From NCBI RefSeq assembly GCF_000971395.1, contig NZ_BBME01000020.1, positions 1 through 64,000 on the forward strand: a stretch of 64,000 bases of DNA, in the 5' to 3' direction. The position numbers and the translations under genes are program-made. Origin of the DNA: Demequina iriomotensis. GTDB lineage: Bacteria > Actinomycetota > Actinomycetes > Actinomycetales > Demequinaceae. Shown here piece after piece: positions 25,799 through 34,157 of the stretch. Each line of letters starts with the position of its first letter. Within the stretch, counting starts at the first letter, position 1. The notes beneath the pieces were generated by a model. The model saw only the letters and a program-made list of their open reading frames with translations. It had not been told where the DNA came from and searched no databases.

Positions 25799-26595
25799 TC
25801 ACCGAGTCCGTGGTGCTGACCGTCAAGGCCGGCTACGAGGACGCCTACGAGCGGGCCTTCCGCGCAGCCTCCCCGATCATCGCCCGCCAGCGGGGGTATC
25901 GCGGCCACTCGCTCAAGCGAGGCGTCGAGGAACGGTCCACCTACCTGCTCACCGTCGAGTGGGAGAGTCTCGAGGACCACGAGCAGGGGTTCCGCGGCAG
26001 CGCCGACTATCAGGAGTGGCGTGCGCTGCTCCATGCGTTCTACGCCGAGGTGCCGCCCGTGCCGCACTACGGCGAGGACCTCGTGCCGCCCGCCGGCACG
26101 AGGACGCCCGAGCCCGACCCGACCGATGAGGACGCCGTCGCCCGCTTCTGGCAGCGCTGCCGCGCGGCCCTGGAGGGGCTTCCTGCGGACCGGCCCGCGG
26201 CGTGGGGCTTCGGAGCGACCCGGACGCAGGCGGACAGCCTGCTCGAGCTGGTGCTCGCCGGGGTGAAGACCGGCACGGCCTCCGCGCTGTGGGAGCTCGA
26301 GGCCGAGGGCGAGTCCGTCCCCGAGGCCGGCGAACTCAGCATCCTGCTCGACGGCGCCGGCATGCCGCAGGCGCTGATCGAGACCACCGCCGTGCGCATC
26401 GTGCCGTTCGACCGGGTCGACGCGGAGCACGCGGCGTCGGAGGGCGAGGGGGATCGCACGCTCGCGCACTGGCGCGAGGTCCACGAGCGGTTCTGGCGCA
26501 CGTACGGGCGGATGACGCGGGCCTTCACCCCCGACATGCCGGTGGTGTGCGAGCGCTTCAGGCTGCTCCGCGTGGAGGCCGCCCCGCGTCCGTAG
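25795..26595 (+). CDS. ABM-domain and ASCH-domain fusion protein
   Basis: A 266-aa cytosolic protein with two unrelated modules. Residues 1-90 are an antibiotic-biosynthesis-monooxygenase-like (dimeric alpha/beta barrel) domain: ESVVLTVKAGYEDAYERAF ... YRGHSLKRGVEERSTYLLTVEWES. Residues about 115-266 are an ASCH domain of the DUF437 type: WGFGATRTQADSLLELVLAG, then VKTGTASALWE and FDRVDAEHAASEGEGDRTL. ASCH domains are PUA-like and thought to bind RNA or modified bases. The ATG overlaps the kinase stop (ATGA). Confidence 0.78.
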   Translation: MITESVVLTVKAGYEDAYERAFRAASPIIARQRGYRGHSLKRGVEERSTYLLTVEWESLEDHEQGFRGSADYQEWRALLHAFYAEVPPVPHYGEDLVPPAGTRTPEPDPTDEDAVARFWQRCRAALEGLPADRPAAWGFGATRTQADSLLELVLAGVKTGTASALWELEAEGESVPEAGELSILLDGAGMPQALIETTAVRIVPFDRVDAEHAASEGEGDRTLAHWREVHERFWRTYGRMTRAFTPDMPVVCERFRLLRVEAAPRP

Positions 26596-26602
26596 CGCCC
26601 TG

Positions 26603-27742
26603 TCAGGCCGCCGAGCCGACCGCGCCCGCACCCTCCGTGAGGCGCCCCGGCATGTACTGGTCGAAGTAGACGCGCGATACCAGCTCGCGCCTGCTCGCCA
26701 CCCCTGCCTTGTCGAAGATCGACTTGAGGTGGTCCTGCACCGTGTAGGGCGACAGGTGGATCGCGGCGGCGATCTCCTTGGTGTCGGCGCCGCGGAGCAC
26801 ATGGGCGGTGACGTCCCGCTCGCGCGCCGTCAGCCCGAAGGCGTCGGCCACCAGGTCGATCACCTCCTGCGGTCGCGCCTCCTCGATGGTGATGACCACG
26901 TCGCCCGCCCGGTCGCCCGCCCCGCCCAGCGGCGAGGCGTGCAGCAGCAGCCAGATGCCCTCGCTGGTCCGGACGCGCGCCCGTGGCGTCTGATCGGTCT
27001 CGCCGCGGGCGAGCCTGCGCGCGGCACCGACCAGCGCGTGGACCATGGAGAGCGGGTCGCCGGCCGCGGGTGACGTGGCCAGCTGCTCGAGGTGGGTGGC
27101 GGCGCCCGCGCTCGCCTGGACCAGGCGATCCTGGCCGTCCACGATCATGACGGCCGGACCGGTCGGGCAGTCGCTGCGGACCGCGCCCACCTGGGCGAGC
27201 ATCCCGATGCGGATGCCGCGGGTGAACGCGGGTGCCATCTCCGCGAGGAACGCGAGCTCGTCCGTGCCGAACGGCACGTCGTCGCTCCCGCGGAACACCG
27301 CCACGGCACCCCACGCGCCGTGGCGGTCGCGCAGGACGGTCCGTGCCTCGTCGTGGAAGTCGTAGTACGGGAGCATCACCTCGGCCATGCGGGCGGAGGA
27401 CTCGACCGCGCCGTGCGTGACGTGATGCATGCCGACGGTGGCGGTGCCCTGCCGCACGAGCGTCTGGATCGATGTGGGGTCCGCGCCCCCGTACTCGATC
27501 TGCGCCCACTGGACGTCGGCCTCGTTGCGACCCGCGAGGGCGGAGAACTTCCAGCTGTTGGAGACCATCGCGGTCGCCGGGTCCAGGGTGGCGACGCAGC
27601 CGCCGACGATCGGGAGGGCGCGCTCGATGACATCGGCGGTCTCGTCGAGGAAGTGGTGAAGCGGCAGACCCGCGCGCGAGATGACGTCGATGTCGCTGCG
27701 GGCGCGGCCCAGCGCGAGCTGGGCGGACGTGGGGCTCGGCAT
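26603..27742 (-). CDS. LuxR-family regulator with GAF-like sensor region
   Basis: A 379-aa transcription factor. The N-terminal about 200 residues look like a GAF-type ligand domain (HHFLDETADVIERALPIVGG ... GAWGAVAVFRGS ... FLAEMAPAFTRGIRIG). The C-terminus is a LuxR helix-turn-helix: LTARERDVTAHVLRGADT, then EIAAAIHLSPYTVQDHLKS. There is no phospho-receiver. It is divergent from the FAD oxidase gene, and a GGGGT-N7-ACCCC dyad lies between them. Confidence 0.85.
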   Translation of the reverse strand: MPSPTSAQLALGRARSDIDVISRAGLPLHHFLDETADVIERALPIVGGCVATLDPATAMVSNSWKFSALAGRNEADVQWAQIEYGGADPTSIQTLVRQGTATVGMHHVTHGAVESSARMAEVMLPYYDFHDEARTVLRDRHGAWGAVAVFRGSDDVPFGTDELAFLAEMAPAFTRGIRIGMLAQVGAVRSDCPTGPAVMIVDGQDRLVQASAGAATHLEQLATSPAAGDPLSMVHALVGAARRLARGETDQTPRARVRTSEGIWLLLHASPLGGAGDRAGDVVITIEEARPQEVIDLVADAFGLTARERDVTAHVLRGADTKEIAAAIHLSPYTVQDHLKSIFDKAGVASRRELVSRVYFDQYMPGRLTEGAGAVGSAA

Positions 27743-27790
27743 GACACGAGTGTGCGCCTGTCCGGTTCGTCACGCTATCCCATAGTTCTG

Positions 27791-27807
27791 GGGGTGCGGA
27801 GAACCCC
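27791..27807. promoter_or_regulatory. GGGGT-N7-ACCCC dyad between regulator and oxidase genes
   Basis: A short inverted repeat in the 150-bp divergent gap. A second loose CCCTCG...CGAGGG pair overlaps its right side. Position suggests a site for the adjacent LuxR regulator, but this is inference. Confidence 0.35.
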
Positions 27808-27892
27808 TCGACCACGGGATACCCCACGAGGGTGCCGACGGCGCACGCTGGTCGGCGTCCACCGGACCATCTCACATCGAAGGATCACCATC

Positions 27893-29263
27893 ATGACCGT
27901 CCAGCACACCCTCGGCGCCGCTGCGGAGCTGCGCCACCTCCTCGGCGACCGCATCGTCCTTCCCGGCGACGCGGCGTACGAGGACGCGCGCCTCCCGTGG
28001 AACCGCGCGATCGACCAGCGGCCCTTCGCGGTCGCGCGCCCCGAGTCCGCCGAGGACGTGGTGGCCATCGTCCGTGCGGCCGCCGCGACCGGGCTGCGCG
28101 TCGCGCCGCAGTCGACCGGTCACGGCGCCGGCGCGCTCGCCGACTCCGACCTGTCGCGCACCATCCTCGTCTCGCTCGCGGGGCTGCGCGGCGTCACCGT
28201 GGACCCGGCGACGCGCACCGCGCGCGTCCTCGGAGGCTCCCAGTGGAACGATGTGCTCGCGCAGGCGGCGCCGCACGGCCTCACCGCGATGCACGGCAGC
28301 GCCGGCGACGTGGGCGTGGTCGGCTACTCGCTCAGCGGGGGCCTCTCCTTCTTCGCCCGCGCGCACGGCCTCGCGGTGAACGCGGTGCGCGCCGTCCAGA
28401 TCGTCACGGCCGAGGGCCGCCTGGTCCGGGCGAGCGCGGAGGAGAACACCGAGCTCTTCTGGGCCGTCCGCGGCGGCTCGGGCGCGTTCGGCATCGTCGT
28501 CTCCATCGAGGTCGACCTGCTGCCCTACGCCGACCTGTTCGCCGGGATGCTGCTGTGGGACGTCTCCCGGGCGCCGGCCGTGGCGCACGCGTGGGCGGCG
28601 TGGACCCGGACCGCGCCCGAGAGCGTCTCGACGTCGCTGAGGATCATGCACTTCCCGCCGCTGCCCGAGCTGCCGCCGTTCCTCTCGGGACGCAGCGTCG
28701 TGGTGATCGACGGCGTGGTGCTCGCTCCGGACGATGCGGCGGCGGAGATCATCGAGCCGCTGCGGGTCCTCGCGCCCGGGCTGGACACGTTCGCGCGGAT
28801 CCCCTCGGCCGGGCTGGTCCACATGCACATGGATCCCCCGGAGCCCACGCCGGCGGCCTCGACGGGAGCCATGCTCGCCTCGTTCGACGGCGAGGCCGTC
28901 GACGCCTGGCTCGCCGCGGCAACCTCGACCCCGGGACTGTCGTTCGCGGAGGTGCGGCACGTGGGAGGTGCGGCGGCGCGGCGCCCGGACGGCGCGGGTG
29001 CGGTCGGTTCGCTGGCGGGCGACTACCTGCTCGCCGGGATCGGCATGGTGCCCGTGCCCGACCTCGCCCCGATCGCACAGGCGGCCGTCCACGCGCTGGT
29101 GCACTCCATGGATGCCTGGCGGGCGCCCGCGCTCGCGCTCACGTTCATCGACGGGGACGTGGATCGCGAGCTCGGCTTCGGCGGCGCCGCCGCGCGCCTG
29201 CGGGAGCTCAAGGCGGTGTACGACCCGGCCGGCATGTTCGCGGCCGGACACCCCGTCGACTGA
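27893..29263 (+). CDS. FAD-linked oxidoreductase (berberine-bridge-enzyme type)
   Basis: A 456-aa FAD-binding PCMH-fold oxidase. ARPESAEDVVAIVRAAAATG opens the FAD domain. APQSTGHGAGAL contains the His that usually binds FAD covalently. The second covalent site, a Cys in the GxCxxVG position, is replaced (GSAGDVGVVGYSLSGG). The C-terminal BBE segment LRELKAVYDPAGMF is present, although the usual NxxxN-type end is absent. RBS AAGGAT precedes the ATG. It is probably controlled by the divergent LuxR gene. Substrate unknown. Confidence 0.86.
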   Translation: MTVQHTLGAAAELRHLLGDRIVLPGDAAYEDARLPWNRAIDQRPFAVARPESAEDVVAIVRAAAATGLRVAPQSTGHGAGALADSDLSRTILVSLAGLRGVTVDPATRTARVLGGSQWNDVLAQAAPHGLTAMHGSAGDVGVVGYSLSGGLSFFARAHGLAVNAVRAVQIVTAEGRLVRASAEENTELFWAVRGGSGAFGIVVSIEVDLLPYADLFAGMLLWDVSRAPAVAHAWAAWTRTAPESVSTSLRIMHFPPLPELPPFLSGRSVVVIDGVVLAPDDAAAEIIEPLRVLAPGLDTFARIPSAGLVHMHMDPPEPTPAASTGAMLASFDGEAVDAWLAAATSTPGLSFAEVRHVGGAAARRPDGAGAVGSLAGDYLLAGIGMVPVPDLAPIAQAAVHALVHSMDAWRAPALALTFIDGDVDRELGFGGAAARLRELKAVYDPAGMFAAGHPVD

Positions 29264-29290
29264 CGCGCTGGAGCGCGCCGCATCGTCGCT

Positions 29291-29641
29291 TCAGGCGGCG
29301 ACCGGAGCGTCGCGCCGGTCGCGGTGGTGCAGCAGCACCATCGCGCCGGCGCACATCGCGAGCGCGAGCGTCATGCCGTTCCCCAGGTAGGCGAAGCCGG
29401 TCGGAGTCACCGCGGCCACGGTCGCGGCCGCGGCGGCCCAGCCCCATCGGGCGCGGCGCACCAGGGCGATCGCCGCCGCCGAGCAGCCGAGGCCGACCGC
29501 CAGGCATGCGCCGACCAGGAGCCGCGCGCCCTCGTCGAGCTCCGTCCACGCCTCGAGCGTGAACCACGCCGCACACGTCGCGAGGGCGGCCGTGGAGAGC
29601 ACGGCCAGCACCATCGATGAGCGCGCGAGCGAGGCGACCAT
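29291..29641 (-). CDS. Small membrane protein
   Basis: A 116-aa protein with three to four predicted transmembrane helices and a short basic C-terminus (HHRDRRDAPVAA). I do not recognise a family. A TAGGGT box at 29649-29654 lies 7 nt before the ATG. Confidence 0.5.
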   Translation of the reverse strand: MVASLARSSMVLAVLSTAALATCAAWFTLEAWTELDEGARLLVGACLAVGLGCSAAAIALVRRARWGWAAAAATVAAVTPTGFAYLGNGMTLALAMCAGAMVLLHHRDRRDAPVAA

Positions 29642-29648
29642 GCGCGCG

Positions 29649-29654
29649 ACCCTA
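29649..29654 (-). promoter_or_regulatory. -10 box of the small membrane protein gene
   Basis: TAGGGT on the minus strand. A reverse GGACGATGCG copy begins 5 bp further upstream (29659-29668). Confidence 0.45.
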
Positions 29655-29671
29655 CTCGCGCATCGTCCCCG

Positions 29672-30715
29672 CTACAAGGCCGCCCGCGCGAGCCTGTCGC
29701 GAAGCTCGGCCAGGGCCACGAACGTGGTGTGGTTGAAGTCGGCCCCCAGCTGGTTGGGGATGGTGACCAGGAGGGTGTCGGCCGTCATGACGGCCTCGTC
29801 CTCGCGCAGCTCGCGCTCGAGCTTGTCGAGCCCGCCGACGTACGTCTTGCCGAAGGTCGACACCGTGTTGTCGATCTCTCCGATCTGGTCGCGGTTCGCG
29901 CCCATGAGGTCGCGCTCGAGGTAGGGGTGGAAGTACGTGTTCGTGAGGTCGTCGACGATGGGCATGATGCTGCGCGACACCGACACGCGCGGCGTGCCGG
30001 CGTGGTCGGCCTCCCGCCAGCCGGCGCGGAACGCCTCGATCTGGCGCGCCTGGACCACGCCGAGCGGCTCGCCCGTCGCCTCGAGGACCAGTGTCGAGGA
30101 CATGAGGTGCATGCCGAGCTCGCCCGTGCGGCGGGCGGAGTCGATGCCGCCGGCGCCGTACCAGACGCGCTCCGCCAGTCCAGGGCTGTGCGGCGTGAGC
30201 GGGAGCAGCTCGCCGGCGCGGACGTGCGCGCGGGGGCCCGGCTCGGCGATGCCCGCGCCGGTGATCGCCTCGCGGAACGCCTCGATGCGCGCCGCCGCGT
30301 CCTCGACCGGCGTGACGCCCCACGCGAGCGGGTAGCCGAAGGTCGCGGGGCCGTCGGCGGCGGGCTCGGGGCTGCCGCGGCTCACGCCGAGCTGGAGCCT
30401 TCCGCCCGCGACCAGGTCCGCGGTCGCCGCGGCCTCCGCCATGTACAGCGGGTTCTCGTACCGCATGTTGATGACGCCCGTGCCGAGCTCGATGCGCGAG
30501 GTCCGCGCGCCCATCGCCGCGAGCAGCGGGAACGGGGAGGACACGCACTGCTCGAAGTGGTGCACGCGGATCCACGCGCCGTCCATGCCGGCGTCCTCGG
30601 CGGCCTCGGCGAGCCCGATGGTGTCCTGCATCGCCTCGCGGGCGGTCCGCACCTTCGAGCCCGGCGCGGCGGACCACCAGCCGAAGGACAGGAACCCCAC
30701 GTTGCGCATGCTCAT
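29672..30715 (-). CDS. LLM-class flavin-dependent oxidoreductase
   Basis: A 347-aa luciferase-like monooxygenase-fold enzyme using F420 or FMN. Family features: AEAAEDAGMDGAWIRVHHFE, then SSPFPLLAAMGARTSRIELG, TGVINMRYENPLYMAE, GGRLQLGVSRGSPEPA and VWYGAGGIDSARRTGELG. A second ATG at 30709 is equally placed for the GGAAGCAGG upstream. It is divergent from the GNAT-kinase gene, with a large palindrome (30745-30839) between. Confidence 0.85.
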   Translation of the reverse strand: MSMRNVGFLSFGWWSAAPGSKVRTAREAMQDTIGLAEAAEDAGMDGAWIRVHHFEQCVSSPFPLLAAMGARTSRIELGTGVINMRYENPLYMAEAAATADLVAGGRLQLGVSRGSPEPAADGPATFGYPLAWGVTPVEDAAARIEAFREAITGAGIAEPGPRAHVRAGELLPLTPHSPGLAERVWYGAGGIDSARRTGELGMHLMSSTLVLEATGEPLGVVQARQIEAFRAGWREADHAGTPRVSVSRSIMPIVDDLTNTYFHPYLERDLMGANRDQIGEIDNTVSTFGKTYVGGLDKLERELREDEAVMTADTLLVTIPNQLGADFNHTTFVALAELRDRLARAAL

Positions 30716-30744
30716 CCACCTGCTTCCCACCACCGCCACCCCCG

Positions 30745-30839
30745 GACAGTGGCAACGGACCTTGTCCCGACACGCCGGCGACCCGCCCATTCTCCCGCCC
30801 CGCCCGCGGCGTGTCGCGGCCAACTCCGTTGGCAGTGTC
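30745..30839. repeat. Large imperfect palindrome, copy 1
   Basis: Two 33-nt arms (30745-30777 and 30807-30839) match as inverted repeats at 26 of 33 positions. CAACGGA and CGACACGCCG blocks are perfectly conserved. The element ends 26 bp before the -10 of the GNAT-kinase gene. The same blocks build the palindrome upstream of purL at 58336-58433. Confidence 0.75.
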
Positions 30840-30865
30840 GGGGCGGGGGAGGCGGGTGGGGTGGC

Positions 30866-30871
30866 TAGCCT
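30866..30871 (+). promoter_or_regulatory. -10 box of the GNAT-kinase gene
   Basis: TAGCCT, 6 nt before the ATG at 30878. This favours that ATG over the GTG at 30872. Confidence 0.5.
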
Positions 30872-30877
30872 GTGCCC

Positions 30878-31861
30878 ATGATCACCATCCGCCGGGTCGC
30901 CCCGGACGATGCGGACGCGCACCTGCTCTGGTCCGAGCAGCAGGCCGACCTGGCCCGTCGGTACGCCAGCCCCGACCTGGTGCTCGAGAGCTCCTTCCCG
31001 ACCCTGGTGGCATCGCTCGTGGGGTACGCCGAGGACGGCGAGCCGGTCGCGAGCGTGGTCCTGCGCTGGTCGCCCTACCCGACCGGCGAGGGCTCGATCG
31101 AGATCAAGCGCCTCTGGGTGCGCCCCGCGCATCGCGGCCACGGCCACTCGAAGGTGATGATGGGGGCCGCCGAGGCGATCGCGCGCAAGGCCGGCGCCAC
31201 GCGCATCGTGCTCGAGACCGGGACCGAGCAGCCCGAGGCGCTGGGCCTCTACGACCGCCTGGGCTACTCGCGCATCGTCCCCTACGGCGAGTACCGCTGC
31301 GAGCCCGACTCGGTCTGCTACGGCCTCGAGCTCCCGGTCCGCGTCCTGGTGCTCACCGGACCGATGGGGGCGGGCAAGACCTCGGTCGCGGAGTCGGCGC
31401 ACTCCGTGCTCGCGCTGCGCGGCGCGCGCACCGCCTTCATCGACGCGGACACGCTGTGCGAGGCGTACCCCTCGCCGCCCGACGACATGGTCAACCAGGC
31501 GCTCCTCATGGAGTGCCTCACGGCGCTCGCGCCCGTGCACCGCCGCCACGGCTTCGGCCTCCTGGTGATCCCGCGCATCCTCGAGGACCCGGCCGACCGC
31601 GCCGCGCTCGCGCATGCGCTCGCCGGTCCGGGCGGCCCGGCGGAGGTCACGGTGGTGCGGGTGACGGCTCCCCTCGAGGAGCGTGTGGCGCGCCTGCGGC
31701 GCCGCGAGACCTCGGAGCGGTGGCTCGACTGGGCCGTGCCGCGCACCGCCGAGCAGGGCGACGAGCTCGAGGAGCTCGCGCTCGAGGACGCGGTGGTCGA
31801 CAACGCGGGCCGCACGCCCGAGGAGTCGGCGGCCGAGGCGCTCGACGCGGTGGGCTGGTGA
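30878..31861 (+). CDS. GNAT acetyltransferase fused to a P-loop kinase
   Basis: A 327-aa two-domain protein. Residues 1-150 are a GNAT N-acetyltransferase: IEIKRLWVRPAHRGHGHSK is the acetyl-CoA loop, followed by VLETGTEQPEALGLYDRLGY. Residues 151-327 are a separate P-loop domain of the AAA_33/zeta-toxin kinase kind: LVLTGPMGAGKTSVAES (Walker A), AFIDADTLCE, then a Cys- and Arg-rich lid (RLRRRETSERW). The stop overlaps the amidohydrolase GTG. I infer kinase activity on a small molecule; substrates are unknown. Confidence 0.8.
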   Translation: MITIRRVAPDDADAHLLWSEQQADLARRYASPDLVLESSFPTLVASLVGYAEDGEPVASVVLRWSPYPTGEGSIEIKRLWVRPAHRGHGHSKVMMGAAEAIARKAGATRIVLETGTEQPEALGLYDRLGYSRIVPYGEYRCEPDSVCYGLELPVRVLVLTGPMGAGKTSVAESAHSVLALRGARTAFIDADTLCEAYPSPPDDMVNQALLMECLTALAPVHRRHGFGLLVIPRILEDPADRAALAHALAGPGGPAEVTVVRVTAPLEERVARLRRRETSERWLDWAVPRTAEQGDELEELALEDAVVDNAGRTPEESAAEALDAVGW

Positions 31862-33507
31862 CCGCGCTCCTCATCCGCGGCGGTCGGCCGTGGTCCGACG
31901 GCGGGTCGCTTGCGGGTGACGCCGTCCTGGTGGTCGGCGGTCGCATCGCGGCGGTCGGGGACGGCGACGCGCTCGCGGCGCGGGACGATGCGGCGGGCGC
32001 CGAGGTGATCGATGCGGCCGGCGCGCTGATCCATCCGAGCTTCGCCGACGCCCACGTGCATGCCGCGATGGCGGGCATCGAGGCGCTCGGCCTGGACCTC
32101 AGCGAGGCTCACGGGGCCCGGGCGTGCCTCGATCGCGTCGCCGCCTACGCCGCGGGCCACGACGGCCCGTGGATCGTGGGCGGCGGCTGGCACATGTCCG
32201 ACTACGCGGGCGGCACCCCGACCGCGGTGGCGCTGGACGCGGTCACGGGCGATGTGCCCGCGTTCCTGGTCAACGCGGACCACCACGGGGCGTGGGTCAA
32301 CACCGCGGCGCTGCGCGCGGCAGGGATCTCCGCGAGCACCCCCGATCCCGCCGACGGCCGCATCGAGCGCGACGCCGACGGGAGCCCGACGGGCACGCTC
32401 CACGAGGGCGCGATGGCGTTGGTGGAGCGGCACCTGCCTCCCGTGACGGCGGACGATGCGCGGGCCGGGCTGGCGGCGGCCGCCTCCACCCTTCACGGCT
32501 TCGGGGTGACGGCCTGGCAGGAGGCGATCGTCGGCGAGTACGGCGGCCACGTCGACGCGACGCCTGCCTATGCGACGCTGATCGGGGAGGGCGCGCTCGC
32601 GGCACGCGTCTCGGGCGCCCTCTGGGTGCCCCGCGACCTCACGGTGGACTCCGTGCCCGCGCTGGTCGCCCGCTTCGCGAGGCTGCGCGAGGCGAACGCC
32701 GCCGCCGGCTTCGACACGTCGACCGCGAAGATCATGGTCGACGGCGTCGCGGAGAACCGCACCGCCGCGATGCACGAGCCCTACCTGGTCCCGGGCTGCG
32801 ACTGCGGCACGCGCGCCCCGCAGGTCGAGCGCGGCATCGCCTACTTCTCGACCCCGGTGCTGCGCGCCGTCACGGCGGCGCTCGCGGCCGCAGGCTTCGC
32901 GCTGCACTTCCACGCGATCGGCGACCGCGCGGTCACCGAGGCGCTCGACGCGGTCGAGGCGATCCCCGTGCCCGATCGCAACCGTCGCAGGCATCACGTC
33001 GCGCACGTCCAGGTGGTCGACCCGGTCGAGGTGCCGCGCTTCGCCGCGCTGGGCGTCACCGTCAACGCGCAGGCGCTGTGGGCGCGCCACGAGGACCAGA
33101 TGACGGAGCTCACCGTGCCGATCCTGGGAGAGCGCCGCGCGGCGTGGCAGTACCCGTTCGGCTCGTTCCTCCGTGCGGGCGCGGCGCTGGCGATGGGATC
33201 CGATTGGCCCGTCTCGACTCCTGACCCGTGGCAGGCGATCCACACCGCGGTGACGCGCCAGGAGCCCGGGTCGGACGCGCCGCCGCTCAACCCGTCCGAG
33301 GCGCTCACGCTCTCCCAGGCGCTCCGCGCCTACACGGCGGGATCGCATGCGCTGCTGGGGCTCGAGGGTTCGGGGGTCCTCGAGGTAGGCGCGCGCGCCG
33401 ACCTGTGCGTGGCGTCGCGAGACCCGTTCGCGGGCGCGCCCGAGGCCATCGCGAGCACCCGCACGGTGGTGACGGTGCTCGGCGGCGACGTGGTGGCGAG
33501 GTCCTAG
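31858..33507 (+). CDS. Metal-dependent amidohydrolase, YtcJ family
   Basis: A 549-aa enzyme of the amidohydrolase superfamily. DAHVHAAM gives the first metal His pair, KIMVDG is at the Lys position, HFHAIGDRA and HHVAHVQVV give the other His ligands, and GSDWPVS holds the catalytic Asp. Length and motif order fit the YtcJ-type group, whose members hydrolyse diverse amides and carbamates. The GTG start overlaps the preceding stop (31858-31861). The last 4 bp overlap the convergent lipoprotein gene. Confidence 0.87.
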   Translation: MTALLIRGGRPWSDGGSLAGDAVLVVGGRIAAVGDGDALAARDDAAGAEVIDAAGALIHPSFADAHVHAAMAGIEALGLDLSEAHGARACLDRVAAYAAGHDGPWIVGGGWHMSDYAGGTPTAVALDAVTGDVPAFLVNADHHGAWVNTAALRAAGISASTPDPADGRIERDADGSPTGTLHEGAMALVERHLPPVTADDARAGLAAAASTLHGFGVTAWQEAIVGEYGGHVDATPAYATLIGEGALAARVSGALWVPRDLTVDSVPALVARFARLREANAAAGFDTSTAKIMVDGVAENRTAAMHEPYLVPGCDCGTRAPQVERGIAYFSTPVLRAVTAALAAAGFALHFHAIGDRAVTEALDAVEAIPVPDRNRRRHHVAHVQVVDPVEVPRFAALGVTVNAQALWARHEDQMTELTVPILGERRAAWQYPFGSFLRAGAALAMGSDWPVSTPDPWQAIHTAVTRQEPGSDAPPLNPSEALTLSQALRAYTAGSHALLGLEGSGVLEVGARADLCVASRDPFAGAPEAIASTRTVVTVLGGDVVARS

Positions 33508-34076
33508 GAGAGGCCCTCGTCGTCGTCCGTCTCGCACGAGTCGCCCGGCATGAGCTGGTAGCCGTAGGTGTCGCGCTCGACCTGGCTGATGATGCCGTTG
33601 TCGTAGAGCACCTCGAGGTCCTCGACCGTCGCGGGCTGCTCCGGGTCGACCGGGACGATGCTGAAGATCACCTGGGCGGTGGTGCCGGGCTCGATCACCG
33701 CGTCCGCGGGTGCCACGAGCCTGTCCAGCACGTCCTCGGTGTGCTCCCAGGCGTCGTCGGCGGGCCACCGCATCGACCCCACCGCCTGGTCGAGCGCGAC
33801 GCCCTCGAGGTCGATGCCCGCGTCGATCGAGGCGACGTTGGTGCCCGAGCCGCGCACCTCGGTGACGGCGATCGCGTCGTCGCCCTCGTTGGCGAGCATG
33901 CTGCCGAAGTAGACCGTGGCGCCGGGCTCGAGCTCGAGCGCGCAGATCATCGGCGGCCCCTGATACTGACCCCCGCGCCCGCCTACGAGCGGCCCTCCCT
34001 CGAAGGGCGCGCAGCCTGCGAGCAGCCCGGCCAGCACCGCGGCCGCCGCGGCGGCCCCCACCCTGCGTCGTCGCAT
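33504..34076 (-). CDS. Lipoprotein of unknown function
   Basis: A 190-aa lipoprotein: signal [22 protein letters not shown] with lipobox LAGC (Cys 22), a Gly-rich linker, then a domain that looks immunoglobulin-like (VYFGSMLANEGDDAIAVTEV ... TAQVIFSIVPVDP). The start codon lies inside a GGACGATGCG copy (34072-34081, reverse). A TAGGTT -10 at 34108-34113 gives a roughly 25-nt leader, and the CCCCCACTTGTGGGG dyad is about 44 bp upstream of the predicted start site. Confidence 0.62.
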   Translation of the reverse strand: MRRRRVGAAAAAAVLAGLLAGCAPFEGGPLVGGRGGQYQGPPMICALELEPGATVYFGSMLANEGDDAIAVTEVRGSGTNVASIDAGIDLEGVALDQAVGSMRWPADDAWEHTEDVLDRLVAPADAVIEPGTTAQVIFSIVPVDPEQPATVEDLEVLYDNGIISQVERDTYGYQLMPGDSCETDDDEGLS

Positions 34077-34137
34077 CGTCCCTGCTTCCCTCGGGCGTCC
34101 TGAGGGAAACCTAACGCGGCGACGCGCGACGCGCGCG

Positions 34138-34152
34138 CCCCCACTTGTGGGG
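34138..34152. promoter_or_regulatory. CCCCCACTTGTGGGG dyad, candidate operator
   Basis: A second occurrence of the dyad found at 5823-5840. Centred near -44 of the predicted lipoprotein promoter, a usual place for an activator. It also follows the racemase stop by only a few bases, so a weak terminator role is possible. Confidence 0.45.
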
Positions 34153-34157
34153 ACGCG

